Part shown: piece by piece, positions 20,890 to 32,523 of the stretch
Numbering within the stretch: position 1 is the first letter of the stretch
Layout: the number at the start of each line of letters is the position of its first letter
From: Crotalaria pallida
Lineage: Eukaryota; Streptophyta; Magnoliopsida; Fabales; Fabaceae
DNA length: 64,000 nt
Assembly (NCBI GenBank): GCA_037953625.1
Contig: CM075649.1
Span: 106,831,290-106,895,289, forward strand
Direction of reading: 5' to 3'
Program-made: the position numbers and the translations under genes
The notes under the pieces: model-generated
What the model was told of the DNA's origin: nothing
The model's database searches: none
The model's input: only the letters and a program-made list of their open reading frames with translations

Positions 20890-21318
20890 GAGGATAGCAA
20901 TGAAGACTAGTAATCTAGGATAGTATAGTAATATTTGTTTTGTACCCTATCTTAAGGTGATTAAGACATGATTACTCTATCCCGATGTAACCCCTGTTGT
21001 AATAAAGGATTATTTTGAAAGAAATAAAAGAAGTTCTTTTGGTTATGTATCAAGTTCAAAAAGTAATTAAATGTTTCCGCAAGTTAACCATCGAATAAAT
21101 ATGGCATTAAGAAAATAAGTTTTTGGAAATGTGTTGGTAACATCTCGTTTTGGAAAAAAGAATTTTATGTGGCAAATATTTTGAAAACCAAGTAATTCAA
21201 ATGGTATTATGAAAACCTTTTTGTAAAAGAAATAAAATGAACGGATTTTTGTAAATGTTATAAAAAAAAATGGCGCAAATTTTTAGTGAAAATTCTAAGT
21301 TCCAAATTGGGGTTTTAC
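20890..21318 (+). mobile_element. 3' end of a plus-strand LTR
   Basis: It ends AAATTGGGGTTTTACA, which mirrors the TGTAACACCCCAAAATTT start at 11302. It contains an LTR-like transcript end with TGTAATAAAGGATT near 21000 (possible polyadenylation signal AATAAA/AATAAAG). It probably belongs to the same plus-strand LTR as 11302-11850, with its middle replaced by the minus U3. Confidence 0.45.
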
Positions 21319-21513
21319 AGGTAGAATTACACAGAACATAAAAAGTTAAATTCTATAAGAGACATAGTAATAAACTAAGCCTACACTCTTATTAATATCC
21401 ATTAATCATAAATATCCATATAATTAATTTTCTTTTAGTTCTTCACTTACTCTCACATTCTTTTAATTCTTAGTTCTCTCTTCATTCTTTCATTTCCATT
21501 CTTTTTTCTTTTA

Positions 21514-21752
21514 TTGTCGACACGCCTCGACAGGCTCGCGCCGATTTATTCTTTTAATGCCGACACGCCTCGACAGGCTCGCATCGGTCTTTTATCTTTT
21601 ATTATCGACACGCCTCGACAGGCTCACGCCATTGTGTTCTTTAAATATCGACACGCCTCGACAGGCTCGCATCGGTGCCGACACGCCTCGACAGGCTCGC
21701 ATCGGTCTTTTATCTTTTACTATCGACACGCCTCGACAGGCTCGCATCGATC
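21514..21752 (-). repeat. CGACACGCCTCGACAGGCTCGC minisatellite of El2 3' LTR, 6 units
   Basis: Six units, each with an inner stem GCCT-CGAC-AGGC. Outer arms vary: GCCGA/TCGGT at 21677-21706, ATCGA/TCGAT at 21722-21751, ATCGA/TCGGT in another. The C:G to T:A change on both arms fits a folded unit. Two of the six lack the outer pairing. Confidence 0.88.
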
Positions 21753-23199
21753 TTTTTTCTTTCTCTCTTTTTCTTCCTCTTTTTTCTTTTCCTTAATCAT
21801 ATATCTTTTATTTTCTTTTCGTTTCCAGTATCATTCTCTTTTCTCTCATTTCTTTCCTTAGTGGCTTATTATCATATTATTTATTTTCCTATCTTTAAGT
21901 ATTTCTCTTTCTTTTCCTTTTTCTTCTTCTCTTCCTTTTTCTTTTTCTTCTTCTATTTATTAATTACCCGAATTTATATCTAACTCTACTTAGCTTTAGT
22001 ACAGTCGTTATATTTCAAATTCACGTTTCTAATTCTTAGTTATTTCTATGATTCCTCTCTCTCACACTATTATCTACTTATTTTCCTTATATTATTTCTC
22101 TATTCTATTTACTTACCACGATTACATTCCCTCTCGTTGTCTTATTATCTTTTCACTAAATTCTTTACATATTACCTACTTGTATTTAAAATTTAGTTTA
22201 GCATTTTGTTTATATTTCATTACTACTCGGCAACTCTTAACTAAGTCCACTCTACGCTTTCTTATGGTTTTCGTATTTTAACTCCTCTTTTACCTCACAT
22301 GTACTTTTTAATCACTCTACTCTCCTTGCCTATTACGATTACTCTTTATTCTTTCACTTTCACGTTTCGTTGGTTTTCCTTAACTAATTCCCCTTGGTTT
22401 TACTTTATGTTTTTCTACATTTTCATTCTATTTTAACTATTTTAATATCCTAAATACGCTCATTCACTCCGGACCTTATTCTAAGAACATATATTTAATT
22501 CCCTAGGGTGTGGTTTTCATTAACTATTTTAAATAAATCATTTATATTAGCGGGGACTACCCTAAGGTTTATTAACTTATTTCTTAATTACCCTATTCTT
22601 AGTCACCACTATAGAATCCTAGAATTTACTTCCCAAGTAAAGGTAACACAACCCTTCTTACCTCGATTGACGAGAGTAAAGAGATAACCTCAATCTTCGG
22701 GGAATGAGCAGCGGTCCGTGAAGCTTTAGTGACCCGGAGTGATGAATGGGTCGATGGCGGTCAATGTCGGTGAGTGGCGATGCACCAGCGGTTGATGTCG
22801 GTGGCGGGAACGATCACGGGCGGAACCAAGGCAAGAGCTTCGAGCTTCGGAGCTCCCGACACAAGCCCGACACGGTCACGATGGCGGTAACAGCGCCGGT
22901 GAGTCTCGAGGAGAGAGAGATTGAGAGATGGTTCGGGAGGGAGAGAGAACACACGGTGGGGAAGGCCAAGAGAGAGGGAGCACACGGCGGCGAGGCAAGG
23001 TATAACACCCTTATTTTATATACAAAAATATAAGTAAAAGTCTATATTTAAAATAGTGTACTTAAAAATTCATTTTCACAAGTTAAGTTTACATTAACTT
23101 TGGGCATCCATTTATAATATAGTAGCACCCAAAAATAAAGTTTCTTTCTTTCCCGGTCTCTCGCTGCGCACTCTGATCCACAAGCTCCTTAGCAATCAC

Positions 23200-24900
23200 C
23201 TAAAATGTTAACCACATAAGGGTGAAACCTTTTCACAACACAGTGAATCAAAGGATAATATAAAGCTCATAGTATAAACTCAAGAATAACAATCAAATCA
23301 AGTCAGGGATCAATCAATTCATTCCATTCCCATTTCCTTATACATTCCTTTATATCCATTTTCCATTATCTCTTTTTCCTTTCCTAAAACCTTTCCATTA
23401 CCATGTTCATTATTTATTCCCTTTAATCCCTTTATCAATTCCATTTTTATTTCCTTTATTCATTTTCCATTATGTGTAACCTCAACTAGAGATCTACACC
23501 TTACCATCGCGTGTAACCCCAAACAGAGATCTACACACGGTGTATGCAACCACAAACAGTGATCTGCATACACTGTGTATGCAACCACAGACAGTGATCT
23601 GCGTACACTCCATCTCGTTTATGTAACCTCAAACAGAGATCTACATAAACTTCCCTTTCCCTTTTTACCTTTCCATTATTCATTTTCCATTAATGTGTGT
23701 AACCCCAAACAGAGATCTATACACACAGTGTAAGCAACCACAGACAGTGATATGCAAACACTTCCATTTTTACCATACACCACTAGGATTTGGATACCCG
23801 CTAGGTAATTGGCACACCTGTCTAGGGACTTGGAACACCTGCCCAGGACTTTACACCCATCCAGACCATCACCTGTAGGACTATGTACTTTTACCAATCC
23901 ATTAATTATTCCAATTATTGGTGTGGAAAACTGATCCTGTGGGTCACCCGGCGCCTACAGGGCGGTTTGGCCTGATGGGTAATTGGCCTGGTAGGTAATT
24001 GGCCCTAACAGGTCATTGGAACACCTAGCCGGGTACCTAGTGTTCCTGGCCCCACTGATCAGTTTCCACTTTGGTTACCTTTACCATTTTCAATTTAATC
24101 AACAGTCCAGTCCATTCATTTAATTTCCATAATCAAACAATCACTCATATATTAACAATTATGCATAATTATAATCCATTCGATCCAAATCATCACACAT
24201 ATATTCATAAATAAGCAGTTATCATCCATCATCATATACATTTCCAATTACTCACATTTAGGGTCACATTCCACAATTAGCGTTTGTAACCATTTTCCTT
24301 TATTATCACATAATCCAATCTACCCATATATAATCATTTCACAACAATTATCCTTTTAGCCTTCAAAATTAACTTCACACATTTTCAATAGACATGAACA
24401 CCCTTAATTAGCCAATCTTATCATAGCATTCAACCCTTTTCAATTTACACATCATAATTACTTTTCACTTTCATTACTATTTCCATCACATAGCATTTCC
24501 ATTTTATTTAGCCGTTTGCGCCACCTACTATCCAGCCTAAAATCAAAATAGCACCCTTAAAGCACCTAGTGCACATAATAAATTCCCAACGTATGACCAT
24601 AACACTTAACAATCAACATATATTAACCAATCAGTCGACATACTCAGTTATGTCTCATAGTGCTTTAAAATAAATCATCTCCCTAGGGTTCTTCACTTCC
24701 TACTTAATTAATTATACAAAAAATTAAACTTAACAGTCCCAGTAATATAACAAATTAACCAAATATCTATCAATCACTTCTAATCACTTCTAATCACCCC
24801 TTAATCCATCACCCACAACCCAACTTAACTAATAAACTCAAATCCTATTATAAACCTCAACTATCCCTAACTAAAATTGTGGAAAAGAGACTCCCCTTAC
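23200..24900 (-). other. Putative intron in LTR3 leader
   Basis: On the minus strand, donor AAG|GTAAGGGGAG at 24901/24900 and acceptor ACATTTTAG|GTGATTGC at 23200/23199, 1701 bp apart, enclosing the hairpin array. The acceptor context resembles that of El5 (GTTTAG|GTGATGG) and El1 (TTTTTCAG|GTACGC). Sequence-only model. Confidence 0.4.
23474..23762. repeat. Array of seven hairpins with constant loop and co-varying stems
   Basis: Seven units share the loop ACCNCAAACAGNGATC (16 bases; one unit has 18) flanked by inverted arms that differ from unit to unit: GTGTA/TACAC (23474-23499), CGCGTGTA/TACACACG with one mismatch (23508-23539), GTGTATGCA/TGCATACAC (23540-23573), GTGTATGCA/TGCGTACAC with one G-T (23575-23608), GTTTATGTA/TACATAAAC (23617-23650), TGTGTGTA/TACACACA (23694-23727), AGTGTAAGCA/TGCAAACACT with two mismatches (23727-23762). 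Inside the loop CTC/GAG swaps with CAC/GTG, a second compensated pair around an AAACA-like apex. The pattern suggests a selected fold. Confidence 0.85.
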
Positions 24901-26017
24901 CTTATAAATCCTAGTCATAGTGGCAGAGTCAATTTAACATCCGCAACTTGCTCCAGGCTCAAGGTCAAAAACAACGTGTTGGATTTTGCACAGAATATCG
25001 GGACCATCTACACCAAAAATCCTATGGTGATCCTCCCATTCTCTGGGTGATGCGAATCCTTCTTCGATGACATAATGGTTGCAACCATTCTTACCCGCAG
25101 CGTTGGGATTAGGGTCTCAAGCAGCAGTGAGCTTAACCTTAGAGATCTAGGAGGTGAGATCTAGAGTTTTTCGCCGCACCTCTTTCTACTCTCTGCACAC
25201 TCTCTCAAGAAATCGAACAGGGGATGGTAAATTCACGTTCTTCTCTCTTCATTCTTTTTTCTTGTGTTTAGTTTGTATGTGGCCGAAGCCCATTTCCTTT
25301 CTTTTATTTTCATTCTGACGGGTGGGTTGGGTCTTGGGTAGTTGCTTAGGAAATAATATAAATATATATTATTTTATGTTTTGTTCTTATTTGTGGGTTA
25401 ATGTGTATAGGTACTTTGGGTTATAACTAAAAGTTTGACGGTCCTGAAAATAAAATACATTTAAGTACAATAATATTGTATTTTTAATCATTCAAAACTG
25501 ATTGAAAAATAATAAAGTTACCGGCCCCCCCGGATAGCTATTGCGTAAGAAAAACTATTGAAATTCAAAAGTAAATATATTTTCTCAATCCCGATATCAA
25601 ACTTGATAAAGTATAATATTCAGAATATTGAAATAATAAATTATTAAATACAACTTATACTGGTAATATATAAAATCAGTTCCGGAGCTAAAAATAAAAC
25701 AGCCTCCGAACACTATGAGAATTTACAGGGGTGCTCAAAATATTAAGTTAAACATATTTTTCTACAGAAACTATTTATAAAAAGGCCTCTAAGGCTTGCC
25801 ACTTGAGCTCACTGTCAAAATGTTAATTCAACTAAATACAAGTACTACTTTATTTTTGGAAAACGAATAATAACAAATTTATACTTATTTTAATTAGAAA
25901 ACATATTTCAAATATAATGATGAAATCAGAATTTTATTCTGAGACTCAAATATTTAAAACATCATATTAAATCATTTAATTATTTTGCTAGAGGTATTAG
26001 AAATAACGGGATGTTAC

Positions 26018-26748
26018 ACAAGGAGTGGTGGCGGTGGTCTAAGGCGGCGGCAGTTCGGCCGGACAGAGAGAGAATGGAGAGATATCAAAGAGAGGGAAGA
26101 GGGAGAGAGAGGATAACACTTGGGACCTTGAGGATGATGCTGGATGGCCACCAGAACATGAGCTTTCAAGGTTTCAATTCATGGAATGAGTGTTCTTGGG
26201 GTTGGGGAAGAAGAAGGATCGAGTTTTGGATGAAATGGGGCTTAATCGCCCTTTATTTTTTTCCATTCTGATGTGTATTAATCGATTAACCAGATGGTTA
26301 ATCGATTAACCTATGTATTTTATTTTTTACAAGCTTTCTGGTCTTAATTGATTAACCAACTAGTTAATCGATTAAGCAGTTGAGCCCACCATTTCTTTGC
26401 ACTTCGAAGCGTCATAACTTTTTCGTTACCCGTCGGATCTTGCTCAAATTTGAAAGCAAGTTTCCTTACATACTAAACTTGATATCCAACGGTGAAATTT
26501 GTGTTTATAGTTGTAAATCTTTTATTTTGAATTTCCTAATATAGGGTGTTTATAACACTAAAAACACCGCTTCTAACGCCTTTTTGTTCACCTTTCAACC
26601 TCCTTTCTGATGCCAATGCTTCCTAACTCCTTCATGGCACTCAAAGAGCTCCTAATACATCATTTTAAATCCCTTTTAGGATAATCCTTACTTCCAAAAT
26701 ATTATCATTATTCTAATTACTCGTGGAATTAAAATTCGGGATGTTACA
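26018..26748 (-). repeat. El2 3' LTR, U3 portion with TTAATCGATTAA palindromes
   Basis: Contains four palindromic sites at 26278-26291, 26296-26311 (GGTTAATCGATTAACC, perfect 16 bp), 26343-26357 and 26362-26377. They sit between the conserved box (26500-26410) and the leader. The same zone in the 5' LTR (31549-31632) retains three, more degraded, sites. Confidence 0.8.
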
Positions 26749-26766
26749 ATTCTCCCCCACTTATTA
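26749..26766 (-). other. Polypurine tract of El2
   Basis: On the minus strand TAAGTGGGGGAGAAT directly precedes TGTAACATCCCG. Nearly identical to the El1 PPT. Confidence 0.9.
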
Positions 26767-28004
26767 GAATATCGTCCCCGAAATTCCATTCGGTTCCATA
26801 AATGGAGAACCATCCCATTGGTAAGCTTCTGACTACGGTCTTCACTTCCCTTCAGTTTTTTACTTCCCACTCCAGGTGTGGTTAGGGTCATGCCTATGTC
26901 AATGCTTGTCCTCTAATACGACGTATTATCTCTATCTAGACAGGATCGTCAGTTTTCTTATTATTGAAGTTCCATCTCCCATTCCTTGGATTGAAATCCT
27001 CCCCCACTTGGCATCGACATACTTGATTATATCCATTCTAGGGGGTATGCTCATTCGTTGCTCAGAATAGAGCACATATGTTCCCGACCGGTATCCAAGG
27101 CTAGAAAGGGGCAACTGGGTGATTATCTATCGGTAGGCATAGAACTATGTCAGGTTCCTACGGCTTGGCGAATTCTTATATATACATCTGAGATGCTTGA
27201 AACTTGAAGAGAGTGAAGATGAAAAGAAGAATACATGAAGCACTCAAGGATGAGTTTCATGGTCTTTGTAAGACGACCCAGGATGTACTGGGTACATGTC
27301 AAGCAAGAAGACAATGGAGATTATCCTTGAGTGTGCATTATCAGCAGAGAGTCATCGAAAGATGCATTCTTTATGGACCTGCGGCTGATTTGATTGGTCT
27401 CGGTAAGGGTACCTATCGTAGTGACTAAGACTTGCCTCCTTCGAGGGAATCGTTCGGAAACATTGATTAGATTCTTAGGCGAGTTTTAAGCTGTCTACTA
27501 TCTAATTCGTTTGGTTGTAAGAGGATGTCTACAAGGTTCGCTCGAGTCTCTCAGGGATTCTATACTCTATTACTCTACTCTCTAAAGATACGCAAAGAAT
27601 TTAGAAGGAATTCTTTTCGGGCTGGTTCTGCTTCGTCTAGGGGGTCTACTTTTAAAAATTGTTAATTCGATTATTTCGGTTTTAGATGAAATGTGCCAAT
27701 GACATCGATCACTGATAGGTGCGAAGATCGAGGTGATCAATCCCAATCTTACATCTATCAATATCAATATCATTGTCAGGTCTATTGAGGATATCATCCT
27801 CTAACAGATGTAAGAGTTAGAGTGATCGGTTCTAACCTTACTCTCTACTAGAGACTGTACCACAATTGAGCTTGGTGGAATTTCTAACTAAGGTATTAAC
27901 ACCTATCGATTCCTTCTAGATTATACTACCCACACTTAATCTAGGCAAAAACATTGAAGTAAACAGTTGATGCAGCATTAACATGAAAAGTACCTTGGGC
28001 TAGT
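26767..28004 (-). other. El2 post-gag region without a recognisable gene
   Basis: About 1.2 kb between gag and PPT. No protease, RT or integrase motif in any frame. The part at about 26940-27400 is similar to the same region in El1. Confidence 0.7.
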
Positions 28005-29001
28005 TTATTCGCTCCCTTCGCCGATACGTCTAGGACAGTTCGACCCAATGTGTCCCGGTTGTCCGCATATATAGCAGAGACCCTGTTTTCTGTGTTGTTT
28101 CAATATAGGACATAGTTTCCGATGGAATATCCCACATAATGGGCATGGTGGCCTGGTTCTTGGAACGATCGCACTCTGACCCGCATTCTCTAGCATTACT
28201 GCTCTTGTGTGGGTAACAGCATATGGACCTAATTCTTGAGCCACTTCCTTACCCTTGCTAAGATCTCCTTCATCCTGTATACCCTGGCTTCTTTCCCCAG
28301 CAGCTATCCGTTTCAGTCCTCCTTCATAAGTGCTGGCCATATTCACCAGCTGAGTTAAGTCCGCCATGTTACGGCACTCAAGAGCAAGCCTAATCTCCGG
28401 ACAAAGCCCTGACTCAAACTTGATGCACTTGCTCCTGTCATCTGTATCCCGATAGCCTCCGGCATAACGAATGAGATCTTCAAAGCGTGCTGCATACTCC
28501 CCAACACTCATGTTCCCCTGAGTCAGTGTCAGGAAGGCAATCTCTTTTTCTCTACGGACATCTTTTGGAAAGTACTTCCCCAGAAAATAGCCCTTGAAAA
28601 CATCCCAGGTAATTGCCTGGTTGGTCGCCTCCAAGCTTCTTCGCACTCGTTCCCACCAATACTCTGCTTCATTAGTCAGCATATACTGTGCCAACAACAC
28701 GGTTTGTTCAGCAGGTGGCACCATGGTGCGTAAGATCTTTTCAATCTCTTTGAGCCATCACTTAGCTCCATCAGGATTATACCCTCCCTCCAAACTTGGG
28801 TGGTAAGTTCTTTCGAAATCGTGCTAGCCAATCAATCTCAGCAGGGGCTGGTGGTGGATTCAGTGCTGCTACTGCTGCTGCTATGTTCTACACCTGATTT
28901 TGTTGCATCTACGCTAGATGCTCGGCCTGATTCTGCTGCATCTGAATCAGATTTTCCAGGATGGCAGCCATTCTGTCATCTTCGGCACGTCTCCTAGCCA
29001 T
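28005..29001 (-). pseudogene. gag: El2 gag, inactivated
   Basis: Homologue of El1 gag. ATG at 29001 gives MARRRAEDDRMAAILENLIQM, a glutamine-rich stretch with two in-frame TAG codons (28922-28920 and 28893-28891, where CAG is expected), then a frameshift and a further stop near 28805-28755 in the PKFGG/NPDGA segment. From 28724 the frame is open: capsid core (WWERVRRSLEATNQAITWDVFKGYF, GEYAARFEDLIRYAGGY) and knuckle CYICGQPGHIGSNC. Like El1 it ends just after the knuckle with no protease. This copy cannot make full Gag. Confidence 0.85.
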
Positions 29002-29160
29002 GATAGCTAAGTCCTGGAGAAGATACAAGTTAATACTTGCCTAGCAACTAATTGCATAAGAATCCTATTTGTCTAACTTAAACACTTGACTATATACATT
29101 GGTTACTCGCTTGGTGAGTAACCACTGGAGTAACTCACAACTCCAAGGCCGAGGAAAACT

Positions 29161-29172
29161 GCTTTGATACCA
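29161..29172 (-). other. Primer-binding site of El2 (initiator tRNA-Met type)
   Basis: On the minus strand TGGTATCAAAGC, one change from the El1 site TGGTATCAGAGC, four bases after the LTR end at 29177. Confidence 0.88.
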
Positions 29173-29176
29173 TAAA

Positions 29177-31995
29177 TGTAACACCCTCACATTGATTAGT
29201 TAATTTTTAAGTTTTATTAAAAATGGTATTTGAAAATTTATTTTAGAACTTGATTTCTTATAAAAGGTTTTACGAAAATCCGGCAGAGTTTCCTCTATTT
29301 TCTGGACTTCCCAAAAATTTTCTTCTTTAAAACCTGTCAAACCATAAATATTTAAAAACATAAAACACAACAGCTTAATAGTCAGATCAGATCCTAACGC
29401 CCGATTGGTATAAGCCTCAGGGCATACGACTATTACATATTCTAAAATTACAAAAATAACTGTCCACTCTTAATAATAAATATACATTCCACGTAGTGGA
29501 ATACGTGGAATGAAAATCCTGCTCGGCCATGTCCCATGTAAGCTCCACTTCAGTACGTGCAAAATATAGCAAGAAGGGTAGCATTACACAGAACATAAAA
29601 AGTTAAATTCTATAAGAGACATAGTAATAAACTAAGCCTACACTATTATTAATATCCGTTAATCATAAATATCCATATAATTAATTTTCTTTTAGTTCTT
29701 CACTTACTCTCACATTCTTTTAATTCTTAGTTCTCTTTTCATTCTTTCATTTCCATTCTTTTTTCTTTTATTGTCGACATGCCTCGACAGGCTCGCGCCG
29801 ATTTATTCTTTTAATGCCGACACGCCTCGACAAGCTCGCATCGGTGCCGACACGCATCGACAGGCTCGCATCGGTATTTTATCTTTTATTATCGACAAGC
29901 CTCGACAGGCTCACGCCGTTGTGTTCATTTAATACCGACACGCCTCAACAGGATCGCATCGGTGCCGACACGCCTCGACAGGCTCGCATCGGTCTTTTAT
30001 CTTTTACTATCGACACGCCTCGACAAGCTCGCATTGATCTTTTTTCTTTCTCTCTTTTTCTTCCTCTTTTTTCTTTTTCTTAATCATATATCTTTTCTTT
30101 TCTTTTCATTTCCAGTATCATTCTCTTTTCTCTCATTTCTTTCCTTAGTGGCTTATTAACATATTATTTATTTTCCTATATTTAAGTATTTCTCTTTCTT
30201 TTCCTTTTTCTTCTTCTCTTCCTTTTTCTTTTTCTTCTTCTATTTATTAATTACCCTAATTTATATCTAATTCTACTTAGCTTTAGTACAGTCGTTATAT
30301 TTCAAATTCCCGTTTCTAATTCTTAGTTATTTCTATGATTCCTCTCTCTCACACTATTATCTACTTATTTTCCTTATATTATTTCTCTATTCTATTCACT
30401 TACCACGATTACATTCCCTCTCGTTGTCTTATTATCTTTTCACTAAATTCTTTACTTATTACCTACTTGTTTTTAAAATTTAGTTTAGCATTTTGTTTCT
30501 ATTTCATTACTACCCGACAACTCTTAACTAAGTCCACTCCGCGCTTTCTTATGGTTTTCGTATTTTAACTCCTCTTTTACCTCACATTTACTTTTTAATC
30601 ACTCTACTCTCCTTGCCTATTACGATTACTCCTTATTCTTTCACTTTCACGTTTCGTTGGTTTTCCTTAACTAATTCCCCTTGGTTTTACTTTATGTTTT
30701 TATACATTTTCATTCTATTTTAACTATTTTAATATCCTAAATACGCTCATTCACTCCGGACCTTATCCTAAGCACATATATTTAATTCCCTAGGGTGTGG
30801 TTTTCATTAACTATTTTAAATAAATCATTTATATTAGCGGGGACTACCCTAAGGTTCATTAACTTATTTCTTAATTACCCTATTCTTAGTCACCACTATA
30901 GAATCCTAGAATTTACTTCCCAAGTAAAGGTAACACAACCCTTCTTACCTCGATTGACGAGAGTAAAGAGATAACCTTAATCTTCGGGGAAGGAGCGGCA
31001 GTCCGTGAAGATTTAGTTACCCGGAGTGATGAATGGGTCGATGGCGGTCAATGCCGGTGAGTGGCGATGCACCGGCGGTTGATGTCGGTGGTGGGAACGA
31101 TCACGGGAGGAACCAAGGCTAGAGCTTCGAGCTTCGGAGCTCCCGACACAAGCCCGACACGGTCACGGTGGCGGTAACGTCGCCGGTGAGTCTCGAGGAG
31201 AGAGAGATTGAGAGATGGTTCGGGAGGGAGAGAGAACACACGGTGGAGAAGGCCAAGAGAGAAGGAGCACACGACGGCGAGGCAAGGAGTGGTGGCGGTG
31301 GTCTAAGGTGGCGGCGGTTCGGCCGGACAGAGAGAAAATGGAGAGATATCAAAGAGAGGGAAGAGGGAGGGAGAGGATAACACTTGGGACCTTGAGGATG
31401 ATGATGGATGGCCACAAGAACATGAGCTTTTAAGGTTTCAATTCATGGAATGAGTGTTCTTGGGGTTGGGGAAGAAGAAGGATTGAGTTTTGGATGAAAT
31501 GGGGCTTAATCGCCCTTTATTTTTTTCCATTCTGATGCGTGTTAATTGATTAACCATATGGTTAATTTATTAACCAGTGTATTTTATTTTTTACAAGCTT
31601 TCAGGTCTGGTTAATCGATTAAGCAGCTCAGCCCACCATTTCTTTTTACTTCGAAGCGTCATAACTTCTTCGTTACCCGTTGGATCTTGCTCAAATTTGA
31701 AAGCAAGCTTCCTTACATACTAAACTTGATATCCAACGATGGAATTTGTGTTTAGAGTTGTAAATCGTTTATTTTGAATTTCCTAATATAGGGTGTTTAT
31801 AACACTAAAAACACCGCTTCTAAAGCCTTTTTGTTCACCTTTCAACCTCCTTTCTGATGTCAATGCTTCCTAACTCCTTGATGGCACTCAAAGAGCTCCT
31901 AATCCATCATTTTAAATCCCTTTTAGGATAATCCTTACTTCCAAAATCTTATCCTTATTCTAATTACTCGTGGAATTAAAATTCGGGATGTTACA
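29177..31995 (-). repeat. El2 5' LTR (2819 bp)
   Basis: Complete LTR TGTAACATCCCG...GAGGGTGTTACA on the minus strand. Contains conserved box 31745-31657, degraded TTAATCGATTAA sites 31632-31549, donor-like GAG|GTAAGA at 30949/30948, hairpin minisatellite 30038-29773, and hairpin ATTCCAC-GTA-GTGGAAT near 29486-29505. The acceptor position homologous to El1 reads TTTTGCAC|GTAC, so this copy has lost the AG. The right flank TATTA has no partner because the left LTR end is deleted. Confidence 0.88.
29773..30038 (-). repeat. Hairpin minisatellite of El2 5' LTR, 7 units
   Basis: The same CGACACGCCTCGACAGGCTCGC unit as at 21514-21752, with one more unit and several substitutions (AGGC to AAGC in three units). 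Confidence 0.85.
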
Positions 31996-32523
31996 TATTA
32001 CAACAGGGAACATATCAAGATATAACAACAAGACAACATACACATCATGCATAAGTCCATAACATTGCCATTATTATAAATTATCATTTCTCGGGTATCC
32101 AAACATTAATTCCAATTCCTTTATTTTCCATTATCCAATTGTTTTCGTGCTCAAAGGCTCACCAATGCCACAACATCTCCACAATCCTATCTCAACATTA
32201 AGCATTATAACTTAATCGCATTCTCAAGCTTTTCTTATTTAAGTTTTATTGAATCGCATTCGTCGATGACAAGGGGGTAAGGGTACGTTATCGAGGAATT
32301 GGTTAGCACACATTTACATCTCCTCCAATCCTCCCAAGCCTAAACGGAAGCAAACGGGACGTACAAGAACCTTAACCCACGCAGTTCGAACAGCCGAGAA
32401 CACAATGCTGTAACCACTCTAGGTCAGCCACAATATAACATAATCATCATATTTATCATTTCATCACAATGCGATATCGCAGGGGCCCAAAACCAATCGA
32501 ACTGCCCGCCTCGTTCAAGTTCC

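Larger units (their letters stand above)
23001..26018 (-). mobile_element. LTR3: solo LTR (3018 bp) inside the El2 LTR
   Basis: Flanked by TSD CAAGG (22996-23000 and 26019-26023); the intact El2 5' LTR has an uninterrupted GGCAAGGAGTGG at this site. Ends TATAACACCC...GGGATGTTACA, with the expected TG changed to TA. Orientation is minus by similarity of its ends and internal order to El1/El2. No PBS, gag or PPT is present, so this is a solo LTR left by LTR-LTR recombination. On the minus strand: TATA-like tract near 25370-25340, donor-like AAG|GTAAGG at 24901/24900, hairpin array 23762-23474, acceptor-like TTTTAG|GTGATT at 23200/23199. A second palindromic cluster lies near 24018-24048 (GGAACAC...GTGTTCC). 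Confidence 0.88.
21319..26748 (-). repeat. El2 3' LTR, truncated at its end and interrupted by LTR3
   Basis: It matches the El2 5' LTR from 29577 to 31995 but lacks the terminal ~400 bp. A foreign LTR end (...GGGGTTTTACA) abuts at 21318. Order on the minus strand: start at 26748, conserved box 26500-26410, four TTAATCGATTAA palindromes (26278-26377), CT/GA-rich leader, LTR3 insertion (23001-26018, TSD CAAGG), donor-like GAG|GTAAGA at 22662/22661, hairpin minisatellite 21752-21514. Divergence from the 5' LTR is modest. Confidence 0.85.

Noticed and set aside
23474..23762. CRISPR-like array
   Set aside because: Constant and variable parts alternate, but the variable parts are inverted arms of the same unit, the context is a plant LTR and no cas-like genes exist.
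26932..27114. Conserved small gene after gag in El1/El2
   Set aside because: The frames at 3714-3920 and 26932-27114 share only a short stretch and differ in extent; nucleotide similarity continues outside the frame, so coding is not supported.
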